A stretch of DNA of 64,000 nt, taken from assembly GCF_010723575.1 (NCBI RefSeq), contig NZ_BLKZ01000001.1:248001-312000 (forward strand). The letters run 5' to 3'. The notes beneath the pieces are model-generated. The model saw only the letters and a program-made list of their open reading frames with translations. It searched no databases and was not told where the DNA came from. Shown here piece by piece: positions 43,874 to 52,111 of the stretch. Source of the stretch: Mycobacterium bourgelatii (GTDB lineage Bacteria; Actinomycetota; Actinomycetes; Mycobacteriales; Mycobacteriaceae). A program made the position numbers and the translations under genes. How positions within the stretch are numbered: the stretch's first letter is position 1; each line of letters opens with the position of its first letter.

Positions 43874-44614
43874 CTACGACGTGGCCAGCTTCAGGGCTGC
43901 GTCGGTGGCTTCGCGGATCGGCCCGCGCCACAGGGCACCGTGGCCGGGCGCCAGAACCTCGGTTTCCACCTCGGCCAGTGCTGACAGGCTACGGATGCAA
44001 TCGTCCTGGCTGTAGCTGAAGATTTCCGGCAGCAACTGCGGCCCGCTGTGCCGTAGCAGCGGATGGCCGGTGATCAGCGCGTCGCCACTGACCAACACAC
44101 CGTCGACCAGATACGAGCAGTGCCCGTTGGTGTGCCCGGGGCTGAAGACGGCCCGCGGATGGCCCGGCAACCCCGCCGCGACCTCGTCGGTCAACGGCAG
44201 TGCGGAGGGGATGCCGTCTCGAACCAGGCCGCCATTGCGCACCACATGGACGCTCCACTTCGCCCACCGCGGGCGCCACAGGCGCAGCGCGAGATCAATG
44301 ATCTTCACCTGTTCCAGGTAATCCCGCTTGACGTGACCGACTTCCCTGGAGTGGCAGTACACCGGCGTGCGGTGCTCACGGGCGAACCAGATTGCCGTGC
44401 CCAGGTGGTCGATGTGAGCGTGGGTCAGCAGGATGGCTCGCACGTCGGCCGGGCCGTAGCCGAGCGTGCGCAGCGTGGCCAGCACATCGTCGCGGTCGCC
44501 CGGATATCCGGCGTCGATCAACATGACGCCCTTGTCGTCGGTGACCAGAGTCCAGTTGACGGCTTCGCCGTGGGCGAGATGGACGCGGTCGGTCACCTGT
44601 ACGAGCTCTGGCAT
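43874..44614 (-). CDS. Metallo-beta-lactamase-fold hydrolase (Rv0406c-like)
   Basis: This 246-residue protein has the metal motif THAHIDHLGTAIWFA, a downstream FSPGHTNGHCSYLVDGVLVSGDALI and a final VLAPGHGALWRGP. These place it among MBL-fold hydrolases such as glyoxalase II-type or quorum-lactonase-type enzymes. No signal peptide is seen. The substrate is unknown. It converges with the monooxygenase operon, 18 bp away, and is separated from fgd1 by the tandem repeat region. It matches Rv0406c by position next to fgd1. Confidence 0.88.
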   Translation of the reverse strand: MPELVQVTDRVHLAHGEAVNWTLVTDDKGVMLIDAGYPGDRDDVLATLRTLGYGPADVRAILLTHAHIDHLGTAIWFAREHRTPVYCHSREVGHVKRDYLEQVKIIDLALRLWRPRWAKWSVHVVRNGGLVRDGIPSALPLTDEVAAGLPGHPRAVFSPGHTNGHCSYLVDGVLVSGDALITGHPLLRHSGPQLLPEIFSYSQDDCIRSLSALAEVETEVLAPGHGALWRGPIREATDAALKLATS

Positions 44615-44644
44615 GCCCGCGAGTCTAGGAGGCTCGGTTTGTTA

Positions 44645-44812
44645 GGAGCGATCGCAAGCGCGGCGAAGCCGGGCGCGGCGGGTCGCGACCAATTGGACGG
44701 GGAGCGATCGCAAGCGCGGCGAAGCCGGGCGGCGCGGGTCGCGACCAATTGGACGGGGAGCGATCGCAAGCGCGGCAAAGCCGGGCGCGGCGGGTCGCGA
44801 CCAGAAGCAGGG
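44645..44812 (+). repeat. Three tandem copies of a 56-bp repeat upstream of fgd1
   Basis: Units start at 44645, 44701 and 44757 with GGAGCGATCGCAAGCG and share the core GCGGGTCGCGACC. Units 1 and 2 differ by a 2-base rearrangement; unit 3 matches for about 47 bp and then diverges. The array fills almost the whole gap between the MBL gene and fgd1, and ends about 15 bp before the fgd1 start. It looks like a MIRU/VNTR-type intergenic element. Confidence 0.85.
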
Positions 44813-44827
44813 GAGTAGAAAAGACTA

Positions 44828-45838
44828 GTGGCTGAACTGAAGCTCGGATACAAAGCATCCGCCGAACAATTCGCACCTCGCGAGCTCGTCGAACTGGCTG
44901 TCGCAGCCGAAGAACACGGCATGGACAGCGCCACGGTCAGCGACCACTTCCAGCCGTGGCGGCACAAGGGCGGGCACGCCCCGTTCTCGCTGGCGTGGAT
45001 GACCGCAGTCGGCGAACGCACCAAGCGCCTACAGCTGGGCACCTCGGTGCTCACGCCGACTTTCCGCTACAACCCCGCGGTTATCGCGCAGGCCTTCGCA
45101 ACGATGGGCTGTCTGTACCCGGGCCGCATCTTCCTCGGCGTGGGAACCGGTGAAGCGCTCAACGAGATCGCGACCGGCTACGAGGGTGACTGGCCGGAGT
45201 TCAAGGAGCGGTTCGCCCGGTTGCGCGAATCCGTGCGGCTGATGCGCGAGTTGTGGCGCGGCGACCGCGTCGACTTCGACGGCGAGTACTACCACACCAA
45301 AGGGGCCTCGATTTACGACGTGCCCGAGGGCGGCGTCCCCGTCTACATCGCCGCCGGCGGCCCCGCGGTGGCCAAGTACGCCGGCCGCGCCGGCGACGGG
45401 TTCATCTGCACCTCCGGCAAGGGCGAGGAGCTCTATACCGAAAAGCTGATACCGGCGGTCAAAGAAGGGGCTGCAATCAACGACCGCAACATCGACGACA
45501 TCGACAGGATGATCGAGATCAAGATCTCCTACGACACCGATCCGGAACTGGCGCTGGAGAACACCAGGTTCTGGGCGCCGCTGTCGCTGTCGGCCGAACA
45601 GAAGCACAGCATCGACGATCCGATCGAAATGGAGAAGGCCGCGGACGCGCTGCCGATCGAACAGATCGCCAAGCGTTGGATCGTGGCATCGGATCCCGAC
45701 GAGGCGGTGGAAAAGGTTGGCCAGTACGTGACGTGGGGCCTCAACCACCTGGTATTCCACGCGCCGGGTCACGACCAGCGCCGGTTCCTCGAGCTCTTCC
45801 AGAGGGACCTGGAACCCAGGCTGCGCCGACTTGGCTGA
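44828..45838 (+). CDS. fgd1: F420-dependent glucose-6-phosphate dehydrogenase
   Basis: This 336-residue enzyme oxidises glucose 6-phosphate while reducing cofactor F420, supplying F420H2 to mycobacterial redox reactions and to activation of nitroimidazole prodrugs. Family blocks include AELKLGYKASAEQFAPRELVELAVAAEEHGMDSATVSDHFQPWRH (positions 44831-44960), TSVLTPTFRYNPAVIAQAFATMG and FLGVGTGEALNE. The length equals Fgd1 of M. tuberculosis. The GTG start lies just after the repeat array, with a GGGAG RBS about 12 bases upstream. The 3' end overlaps pta by 8 bp. Confidence 0.97.
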   Translation: MAELKLGYKASAEQFAPRELVELAVAAEEHGMDSATVSDHFQPWRHKGGHAPFSLAWMTAVGERTKRLQLGTSVLTPTFRYNPAVIAQAFATMGCLYPGRIFLGVGTGEALNEIATGYEGDWPEFKERFARLRESVRLMRELWRGDRVDFDGEYYHTKGASIYDVPEGGVPVYIAAGGPAVAKYAGRAGDGFICTSGKGEELYTEKLIPAVKEGAAINDRNIDDIDRMIEIKISYDTDPELALENTRFWAPLSLSAEQKHSIDDPIEMEKAADALPIEQIAKRWIVASDPDEAVEKVGQYVTWGLNHLVFHAPGHDQRRFLELFQRDLEPRLRRLG

Positions 45839-47927
45839 CAACGGGCCTGCGTTGAAGGCCATCTACGTCGCGGCGCCCGAACCGGAGACCGGTAAGTCGA
45901 CGGTCGCGTTGGGGCTGCTGCATCGGTTGCAGTCGATGGTCGCCAAAGTTGGTGTGTTCAGGCCGATTACGCGGGCCCACAGCAACGGGGAGGACCGCGA
46001 CTACATCCTCGAGTTGCTGCTGGAGCAGACCAGCGCCGGCCTGTCCTACGAGCAGTGCTTCGGCGTCACTTATCGACAATTGCATGAGAGCAAGGACGAT
46101 GCGATCGCCACCATCGTCGACAGGTATCACGACGTCGCGGAGCGGTGCGATGCGGTGGTGATCGTTGGGAGCGACTACACCGATGTGGCGAGCCCCGCCG
46201 AGCTCTCGTTCAATGCGCGCATAGCCGTCAACCTCAGCGCGGCGGTGCTGCTGACGGTACGCGCCAAGGGGCGCACCCCCGCCGAGGTCGCCGGCGTCGT
46301 AGAGCTCTGTCTGGCCGAGCTTTCCGCTCAGCGCGCCCACACCGCCGCGGTGGTGGCCAACCGGTGCGAGCCCGGCGAGATCGACGCCGTCCGCGAGGCA
46401 CTTCGGGGCGTCGCCCCACGCAGCTATGTGCTGCCCGAAGATCCGCTGCTGGGTGCTCCCACGGTTGCCGAGCTGGTGCCGGCCGTCGGCGGGACCCTGA
46501 TCCGCGGCGACGAACAGCTGACCCACCGAGAGGTCATGGGCGTGATGGTCGCCGGGATGACGGCCGACCACGTGTTGGAACGGCTGCGCGAGGGAATTGC
46601 CGTCATCACCCCGGGTGATCGTTCCGACGTGGTGTTGGCGGTGTCGAGTGCCCATGCGGCCGAGGGGTTTCCGTCACTGTCGTGCCTCGTGCTCAACGGC
46701 GGGCTGGAGTTGCACCCCTCGATCGCCGCGCTGGTGGCGGGGCTGCACCTGAAACTGCCGATCATCACCACCCCGCTGGGAACTTTCGACACGGCCAGTG
46801 CGGCCGCATCAGCGCGGGGCCGGGTTACCGCATCGTCGCATCGCAAGATCGACACCGCGCTCGAATTGATGGACCGTCACGTCGACCTCGACGACCTGCT
46901 GGCGCAGCTCACCATCCCTATCCCCACCGTCACCACGCCGCAGATGTTCACCCACCTGCTGCAGGAACGGGCGCGGTCGAACCGCAAACGCATTGTTCTG
47001 CCCGAAGGCGAAGACGACCGCATCCTCAAATCCGCTGGACGGCTGCTGCAACGCGGTGTCGCGGACTTGACCATCCTGGGCGACGAGACTCAAGTCCGTT
47101 CCCGTGCAGCCGAACTCGGCGTGAAGCTGGACGACGCCGAGGTGATCAATCCGCGCACCAGCGACCTGCGCGACCAATTCGCCGACCAGTACGCCGAGTT
47201 GCGCAAGGCCAAGGGCGTCACGCTCGACCAGGCTCGCGACGTCATGAACGACGCCACCTATTTCGGCACCATGCTGGTGTACAACGACGTGGTCGACGGG
47301 ATGGTGTCCGGGGCCACCCACACCACCGCGCACACCGTTCGCCCGGCATTGCAGATCATCAGAACCGTGCCGGATGTCTCCACCGTGTCCAGCATCTTCC
47401 TCATGTGTCTGCCGGACCGGGTGCTGGCTTTCGGCGACTGCGCGATCATCCCGAACCCCACGCCCGAACAACTCGCCGACATCGCCATCAGTTCGGCGCG
47501 CACCGCCGCGCAGTTCGGCATCGAGCCCCGGGTGGCCATGCTGTCGTACTCCACCGGTGACTCCGGCTCGGGCGCGGATGTCGACAAGGTAAGAACCGCA
47601 ACGGAATTGGTGCGGACCCGGGATCCCGAGCTGCTGGTCGAGGGCCCGATACAGTACGACGCCGCGGTGGACCCGTCGGTGGCGGCCACCAAGCTGCGCG
47701 ATTCACCGGTGGCCGGCCATGCCACGGTGTTGATTTTCCCGGACCTCAACACCGGCAACAACACCTACAAGGCGGTGCAGCGGTCGGCCGGCGCGGTGGC
47801 GATCGGGCCGGTGTTGCAGGGGTTGCGTAAACCGGTGAACGACCTGTCTAGAGGGGCGCTGGTCGAAGACATCGTCAACACCGTTGCCATCACGGCGATT
47901 CAGGCGCAGGGTGTCCCCCATGAGTAG
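45831..47927 (+). CDS. pta: Phosphate acetyltransferase
   Basis: This 698-residue enzyme interconverts acetyl-CoA and acetyl phosphate. The N-terminal third has a P-loop domain (AAPEPETGKSTVALGLLHRL) and a DRTGG-like middle; the C-terminal 330 residues are the PTA catalytic domain (KRIVLPEGEDDRILKSAGRLLQRG, YFGTMLVYNDVVDGMVSGATHTTAHTVRPALQII, MLSYSTGDSGSGADVDKV). The TTG at 45831 overlaps the fgd1 end; a TTG at 45852 is an alternative. The stop overlaps the ackA start, giving an fgd1-pta-ackA unit as in M. tuberculosis. Confidence 0.95.
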   Translation: MADNGPALKAIYVAAPEPETGKSTVALGLLHRLQSMVAKVGVFRPITRAHSNGEDRDYILELLLEQTSAGLSYEQCFGVTYRQLHESKDDAIATIVDRYHDVAERCDAVVIVGSDYTDVASPAELSFNARIAVNLSAAVLLTVRAKGRTPAEVAGVVELCLAELSAQRAHTAAVVANRCEPGEIDAVREALRGVAPRSYVLPEDPLLGAPTVAELVPAVGGTLIRGDEQLTHREVMGVMVAGMTADHVLERLREGIAVITPGDRSDVVLAVSSAHAAEGFPSLSCLVLNGGLELHPSIAALVAGLHLKLPIITTPLGTFDTASAAASARGRVTASSHRKIDTALELMDRHVDLDDLLAQLTIPIPTVTTPQMFTHLLQERARSNRKRIVLPEGEDDRILKSAGRLLQRGVADLTILGDETQVRSRAAELGVKLDDAEVINPRTSDLRDQFADQYAELRKAKGVTLDQARDVMNDATYFGTMLVYNDVVDGMVSGATHTTAHTVRPALQIIRTVPDVSTVSSIFLMCLPDRVLAFGDCAIIPNPTPEQLADIAISSARTAAQFGIEPRVAMLSYSTGDSGSGADVDKVRTATELVRTRDPELLVEGPIQYDAAVDPSVAATKLRDSPVAGHATVLIFPDLNTGNNTYKAVQRSAGAVAIGPVLQGLRKPVNDLSRGALVEDIVNTVAITAIQAQGVPHE

Positions 47928-49065
47928 CCGCACGGTGTTGGTGATCAATTCCGGTTCGTCGTCGCTGAAGTTCCAACTCATCGATCCCGACGCCGGCAAG
48001 TCCCGAGCCAGCGGCAACGTCGAGAACATCGGGGAACCGTCTTCGTCGGTGCCCGACCACGACGCGGCGCTGCGCCGCGCGTTCGACATGCTGGCCGAGG
48101 ACGGGATCGACCTGGGCCATTGCGGCCTGGTGGCGGTAGGCCACCGAGTTGTGCACGGCGGCAATGACTTCTACCGACCCACGCTGCTCGACGATGCGGT
48201 GGTGAGCAAGCTCGAGCAACTTTCGCCACTGGCGCCGTTGCACAACCCGCCCGCGCTGGCAGGCATCGAGGAGGCGCGTAAGTTGCTGCCCGATGTCGCC
48301 CACATCGCGGTGTTCGACACCGCCTTCTTCCATCACTTGCCCGCCGCCGCGGCGACATACGCGATCGATCGGGAGTTGGCCGAGCGGTGGCACATCCGCC
48401 GGTACGGGTTTCATGGCACCTCGCACTGCTATGTCAGCGAGCAGGCGGCCGCTTTACTAGACCGGCCGTGGGACGGCGTGAATCAGATTGTGCTGCATCT
48501 GGGTAACGGCGCATCGGCCTCCGCGATCCGCGGCGGACAGCCGGTCGATACATCGATGGGCCTCACGCCGCTGGAGGGCCTGGTCATGGGTACCCGCAGC
48601 GGCGACATCGACGCCGGTGTCTACAGCTATCTGTGGCGCACCACGAAGATGGAGGTCGACGAGATCGAGGCGATGCTCAACACCCGGTCCGGGATGCTGG
48701 GCCTGGCCGGCGAACGAGACTTCCGCAAGCTACGGGCGATGATCGAATCGGGCGATGACGTAGCGCGATTGGCGTATGACGTGTTCATCCACCGGTTGCG
48801 CAAGTACATCGGCGCGTACCTGGCGGTACTGGGCCACACCGACGTGGTGACCTTCACCGGCGGGATCGGTGAAAACGACGCGGCGGTGCGACGGGACGCC
48901 CTGGCCGGCCTGGGAGAACTCGGGATCGAAGTTGACGACGGGCGGAATTGCGCCCAGGCGGGTGCCGCACGTCGGATCTCGGCGGACGGCTCCCGGGTCG
49001 AGGTGTTGGTGATCCCGACGAATGAAGAACTGGCCATCGCCCGCGATTGCGTGAGCATCTTATAG
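47920..49065 (+). CDS. ackA: Acetate kinase
   Basis: This 381-residue ASKHA kinase makes ATP and acetate from acetyl phosphate or the reverse. Signatures are VLVINSGSSSLKFQLID at the N-terminus, RYGFHGTSHCYV and LHLGNGASASAIRGG, MGLTPLEGLVMGTRSGDID, and VTFTGGIGENDAAVR. The ATG at 47920 overlaps the pta stop by 8 bp. The length is close to the family norm. In M. tuberculosis pknG follows directly; here roughly 3 kb with hsp18 and an IS element intervene. Confidence 0.97.
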   Translation: MSSRTVLVINSGSSSLKFQLIDPDAGKSRASGNVENIGEPSSSVPDHDAALRRAFDMLAEDGIDLGHCGLVAVGHRVVHGGNDFYRPTLLDDAVVSKLEQLSPLAPLHNPPALAGIEEARKLLPDVAHIAVFDTAFFHHLPAAAATYAIDRELAERWHIRRYGFHGTSHCYVSEQAAALLDRPWDGVNQIVLHLGNGASASAIRGGQPVDTSMGLTPLEGLVMGTRSGDIDAGVYSYLWRTTKMEVDEIEAMLNTRSGMLGLAGERDFRKLRAMIESGDDVARLAYDVFIHRLRKYIGAYLAVLGHTDVVTFTGGIGENDAAVRRDALAGLGELGIEVDDGRNCAQAGAARRISADGSRVEVLVIPTNEELAIARDCVSIL

Positions 49066-49231
49066 GGGGGCGCGGCCCGCCCCGGCCTCATTGCCCCGCT
49101 GGGCATGAACGCGTTGCTATCGCGTGCGTTCCGCCTTTGGCCGGGATTGCGGGCTGCTGTGCAATGTCTGGGTTTACGTCTCCGCTAACGTCATCACCTG
49201 CCTCTCATCGAGATGGGGTAAAGGTCGTTCG

Positions 49232-49510
49232 CTAGGCCGGAGGGCTCCGCTGGACCGGCCGCATGCGGTGTGTAGGCGCACACCACGCGCGGGCGGGTGC
49301 CTCCCACGGCCGACCAGCCGACCGGGGCTTGATGAGCGCGCACCCGGTCGCTGGCGGCGCTGGCGGCAGTGGGGCGGGAGCCAGTGCCTCGAGAACGGCA
49401 TCGACCTCGGCGATCAGCGCGGCAGCATCGGGAAACAGACGCAGAACGGCCGCTTCGGGAATGCTGATCGCGTCGCTGGCCGGCAATACCGTGCATCGGG
49501 CCGTAGTCAT
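49232..49510 (-). CDS. Small conserved-looking protein downstream of hsp18
   Basis: This 92-residue frame starts MTTARCTVLPASDAISIPEAAVLRLF, then PDAAALIAEVDAVLEALAPAPLPPAPP and a basic tail. The first 45 residues look like a folded helical protein; the Pro/Ala-rich rest may be disordered. It begins 30 bp after the hsp18 stop on the same strand, so it could be the second gene of an hsp18 operon. I do not recognise a family. The 166 bp between its end and ackA hold nothing I can identify. Confidence 0.5.
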   Translation of the reverse strand: MTTARCTVLPASDAISIPEAAVLRLFPDAAALIAEVDAVLEALAPAPLPPAPPATGCALIKPRSAGRPWEAPARAWCAPTHRMRPVQRSPPA

Positions 49511-49540
49511 GGGACACCCCCGCCATTGCGCGCCAGCGGG

Positions 49541-49972
49541 TCAGGCAGCGATCGCCTTGTGCTGTTCGCTGTGCTCTTCGCTGCGCGTGATCTCGATCTT
49601 GCGTGGCTTGGCTTCCTCCGACACCGGGATATGCAGGCGCAGCACCCCGTCTTGGTACGACGCCTTGATCTTTTCGGCGTCTAGGCTGTCGCCCAGCACC
49701 AGCTGCCGGTTGAACACCCCCCGTGGGCGTTCGTGGGCAAGCATTTCCCGGTCCGCAGCGACCTGGGGCCGCTCCGCACGCACTGTGACCACGTTGCGCT
49801 CGATTTCCAGGTCTAGCGAATCCGCGTTGACCCCGGGCAGATCGAACTCGACAACGACCTCCGTACCATCGCGCCAGGCATCCATCGGCATAGCCGCCGG
49901 ACGGGCCGCGGTTCCCAACACCTGCTGCGCGAAGCGGTCGAGGTCACGGAACGGATCTGTACGCATCAGCAT
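49541..49972 (-). CDS. hsp18: 18-kDa antigen small heat-shock protein (Hsp20 family)
   Basis: This 143-residue alpha-crystallin-type chaperone starts MLMRTDPFRDLDRFAQQVLG, as in the 18-kDa antigen of M. leprae and M. avium. The crystallin domain shows DGTEVVVEFDLPGVNADSLDLEIERNVVTVRAERP, the conserved RPRGVFNRQLVLGDSLDAEKIKASYQDGVLRLHIPV and a C-terminal tail KPRKIEI. The ATG at 49972 has the RBS GGAGG about 8 bp upstream. The inverted-repeat end of an insertion sequence lies about 41 bp upstream, so the native promoter may be cut off. The frame is open upstream into the IS by chance. Confidence 0.93.
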   Translation of the reverse strand: MLMRTDPFRDLDRFAQQVLGTAARPAAMPMDAWRDGTEVVVEFDLPGVNADSLDLEIERNVVTVRAERPQVAADREMLAHERPRGVFNRQLVLGDSLDAEKIKASYQDGVLRLHIPVSEEAKPRKIEITRSEEHSEQHKAIAA

Positions 49973-50088
49973 CGTCGCCACCTCCACTCCAGTGTTGAAT
50001 TGGCAAGAAAATCTATGTCCTAGGCCGTAGTTCCCCCTGGTTTGGTGATGAGTGTGCCGTGACCTGGGGTTTTGTGTTGTCTGCATGA

Positions 50089-51819
50089 CTACTTGTAGCC
50101 CAGGCGGTGGGTGAGGCCGAGTAGTTCGAAGGCGTGGTGTTGTAGTGCGGTGGGGGTGGTGAATTTGGTGAACGTGGGCATGTCGTCGGCGGGCTGGATG
50201 TGGCTGGCGCAGATGGTGGCTAGGTCGGCGAGCAGGCTGGTGAAGCTGTGCACCGGGGTGTCGTCGGTGGTGCGTTTGCGGGAGGCTTTGGCTAGGGCGG
50301 CATCGGAACGTTGAGCGGGGCAACGGGTTGGTGCGTTTGGCGGCGGCTGCGGGTTTGTCGTGGTCGCGAAACAGCAGGGGGGCCAGGGCTTGTTTCATGT
50401 GCCAGCTGATGTAGTAGGACAGCATGCGTAGGAACATGTGGGCGCGGACCCGGTCGGCGAGGTGGTGGCGGATGGGTCGCACGTCAAGTTCACTGTTGAG
50501 GGTCCGGAAGAAGCGTTCGACGTCTTCGAGTCCCTTGTAGCGCAACACCACATCGTCACGGCCCAGGGCGGATTTGGGCAGGTTGGTACGCAGCACGTAG
50601 ATGCCGTCGAGGGCGGCTTCGGCGGCGATGGCGTCTTCGTTGCGGGTGAAGGTGAATGAGTTGTCGGTGATGGTGATGTGGAAGTGTTTGGCCATCTTGT
50701 AGTGGTTGATCACCTTGCCTACCCGTAGCGCGATATCGTCTTTGCCGCGCAAGGGTCGGCGGGTTCGGGTGGTGGCGTCGGTAATGGCGGTGAGTTGTTT
50801 TTCGGTGGCGGCCAACAGGTCTTGGCGTTTTTGGGTGCGCTTTTGAGCTAGAGCGGGGTTGTGGCAGCAGACCAGGCGTTCGCCGGGATAGTCCGGGGAG
50901 TTGATCTCAGCGAGGTCGTGTTCGTCGAACAAGCTCAGCTGCAGGGCGTCGGCTTGCACAAGGGCCTTGATCTGCGGGGCGCGCAGCGCGGTGATCCAGT
51001 CCAGACCGGCAGGGCGTAGTTCCTCGGTGATGCGCGCGCTGGTGATCATGCCGCGATCGCCGACAAGGGCCACCCGCGACAGTCCGAACCGGTTTTTCAG
51101 CTTATTGATTTGGGCGGTCAACGTTTTCGGGTCAGCGGTGTTGCCGTCGAACACTTCGATGGCAACCGGTATCCCGGCGGTGGTGGCCAGCAGCCCGTAG
51201 ACGATCTGCAAACGTCCTTTGACCCCGTCACGGGCGTGTCCGATCTTGCCCAGGGGGCAGGTGCGGCCCTCAAAGGCCGCCGAGGACACGTCGTAGAGCA
51301 CTAGGGTGCCATCGTTCAGATGCCGGGCGGCCAGCGCGGTTTCGATGGCATCTTTGCGGGCCAGCGCCCAGTCCATCGCCGCGTACAGGTCGTCCTCATC
51401 GGCCCCACTGACCCCCAGCACCTCGCCCAGTGAGCTGGTGGCGGTCTGGGTGCGCAAACCGCGTGCGGTGGCCAGCTTGGATTCCGGGGCGATGACCTGG
51501 GCTACCAGCATCGCGGTGACCAGGTCGCGCCGCCGCGATGGTGTCGCGTCGATGAGATCTTCGACGCCCAGGGTCCGGGCGGTGCCCAGCACTGCGGCCA
51601 CGTGCCCATGGGGCAGGCTGCGGGAGACCTCAAACGACTCGGCCAGATCCCGCGTGGCGGCAGGCCTTTGAGGGCACGCTGTAGCTTTTCCACCTTGCGC
51701 TCGGGCCAGTGTGACAAGTTGGCCAGGGTGCGTGTTTTGACTTTGCCGTTGTCGCGGTAGGACTCCCGCAACAGCACCGCTGGCGGTGACCCACGGTTGG
51801 GAACCCGAGTCACGTACAT
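50089..51819 (-). pseudogene. IS1634-family DDE transposase with two frameshifts
   Basis: Translating in three pieces gives one transposase of about 575 residues. The N-terminus MYVTRVPNRGSPPAVLLRES runs from 51819 to about 51655. The core (DLIDATPSRRRDLVTAMLVAQ, VLYDVSSAAFEGRTCPLG, ALVGDRGMITSARI, and a late YISWHMKQAL with the catalytic Glu region) runs to about 50320. The C-terminus (ending in FELLGLTHRLGYK) ends at a TAG at 50089. One base is missing at each of the two joins, so the copy is probably inactive unless these are sequencing errors. Confidence 0.8.
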
Positions 51820-51975
51820 GATTACTTTATATCAACTTATCCGCGCTATATCTACGATATGCCAAGTTAACACGCCGAGCAATGCCATGCATAATACATG
51901 ACTACATTAGTACGCCCGCATGAACGCCAAACACCTGCTCACGAACAACATCGGGGATTCAGAACCCACTCAGCG
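51820..51975. promoter_or_regulatory. AT-rich leader of the IS transposase
   Basis: The 156 bp between the transposase start and the right inverted repeat are unusually A+T-rich around 51820-51920 (for example repeated TATATC and TTATATC). This is likely the transposase promoter region. No further gene is seen. Confidence 0.4.
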
Positions 51976-52111
51976 GGGGGAACTACGGCCTAGGACATAC
52001 ATTTGGTATAGCAGTCAAATCAAGAGAGCGCAAGGGTCCGGCACTCCGACCGGGACCAATCATGGTCCGCGGGAACAAGATTGGCTGCAGCCGGGTAAAC
52101 CGACTAGTCCA

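Larger units (their letters stand above)
50014..51999 (-). mobile_element. IS1634-type (IS4-related) insertion sequence, about 1.99 kb
   Basis: The element is bounded by a perfect 24-bp terminal inverted repeat, 50014-50037 and 51976-51999, beginning TATGTCCTAGGCCGTAG and ending in a C-run. It contains one transposase gene on the minus strand. No clear target-site duplication could be read next to the ends, which may mean the ends or the flank have changed. It separates hsp18 from the pknG locus. Confidence 0.85.

Noticed and set aside
44641..44812. CRISPR array
   Set aside because: The repeats are contiguous 56-bp units without unique spacers, and no cas genes are nearby.
49541..51601. Single 686-codon open frame joining transposase and Hsp18
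   Set aside because: The transposase changes frame before its true stop at 50089, and hsp18 has its own ATG and RBS at 49972, so the fusion is a chance read-through.
52000..52111. HspR-type (HAIR) operator belonging to hsp18 on the far side of the IS
   Set aside because: CTTGA-like pieces are present but no correctly spaced inverted repeat was found.
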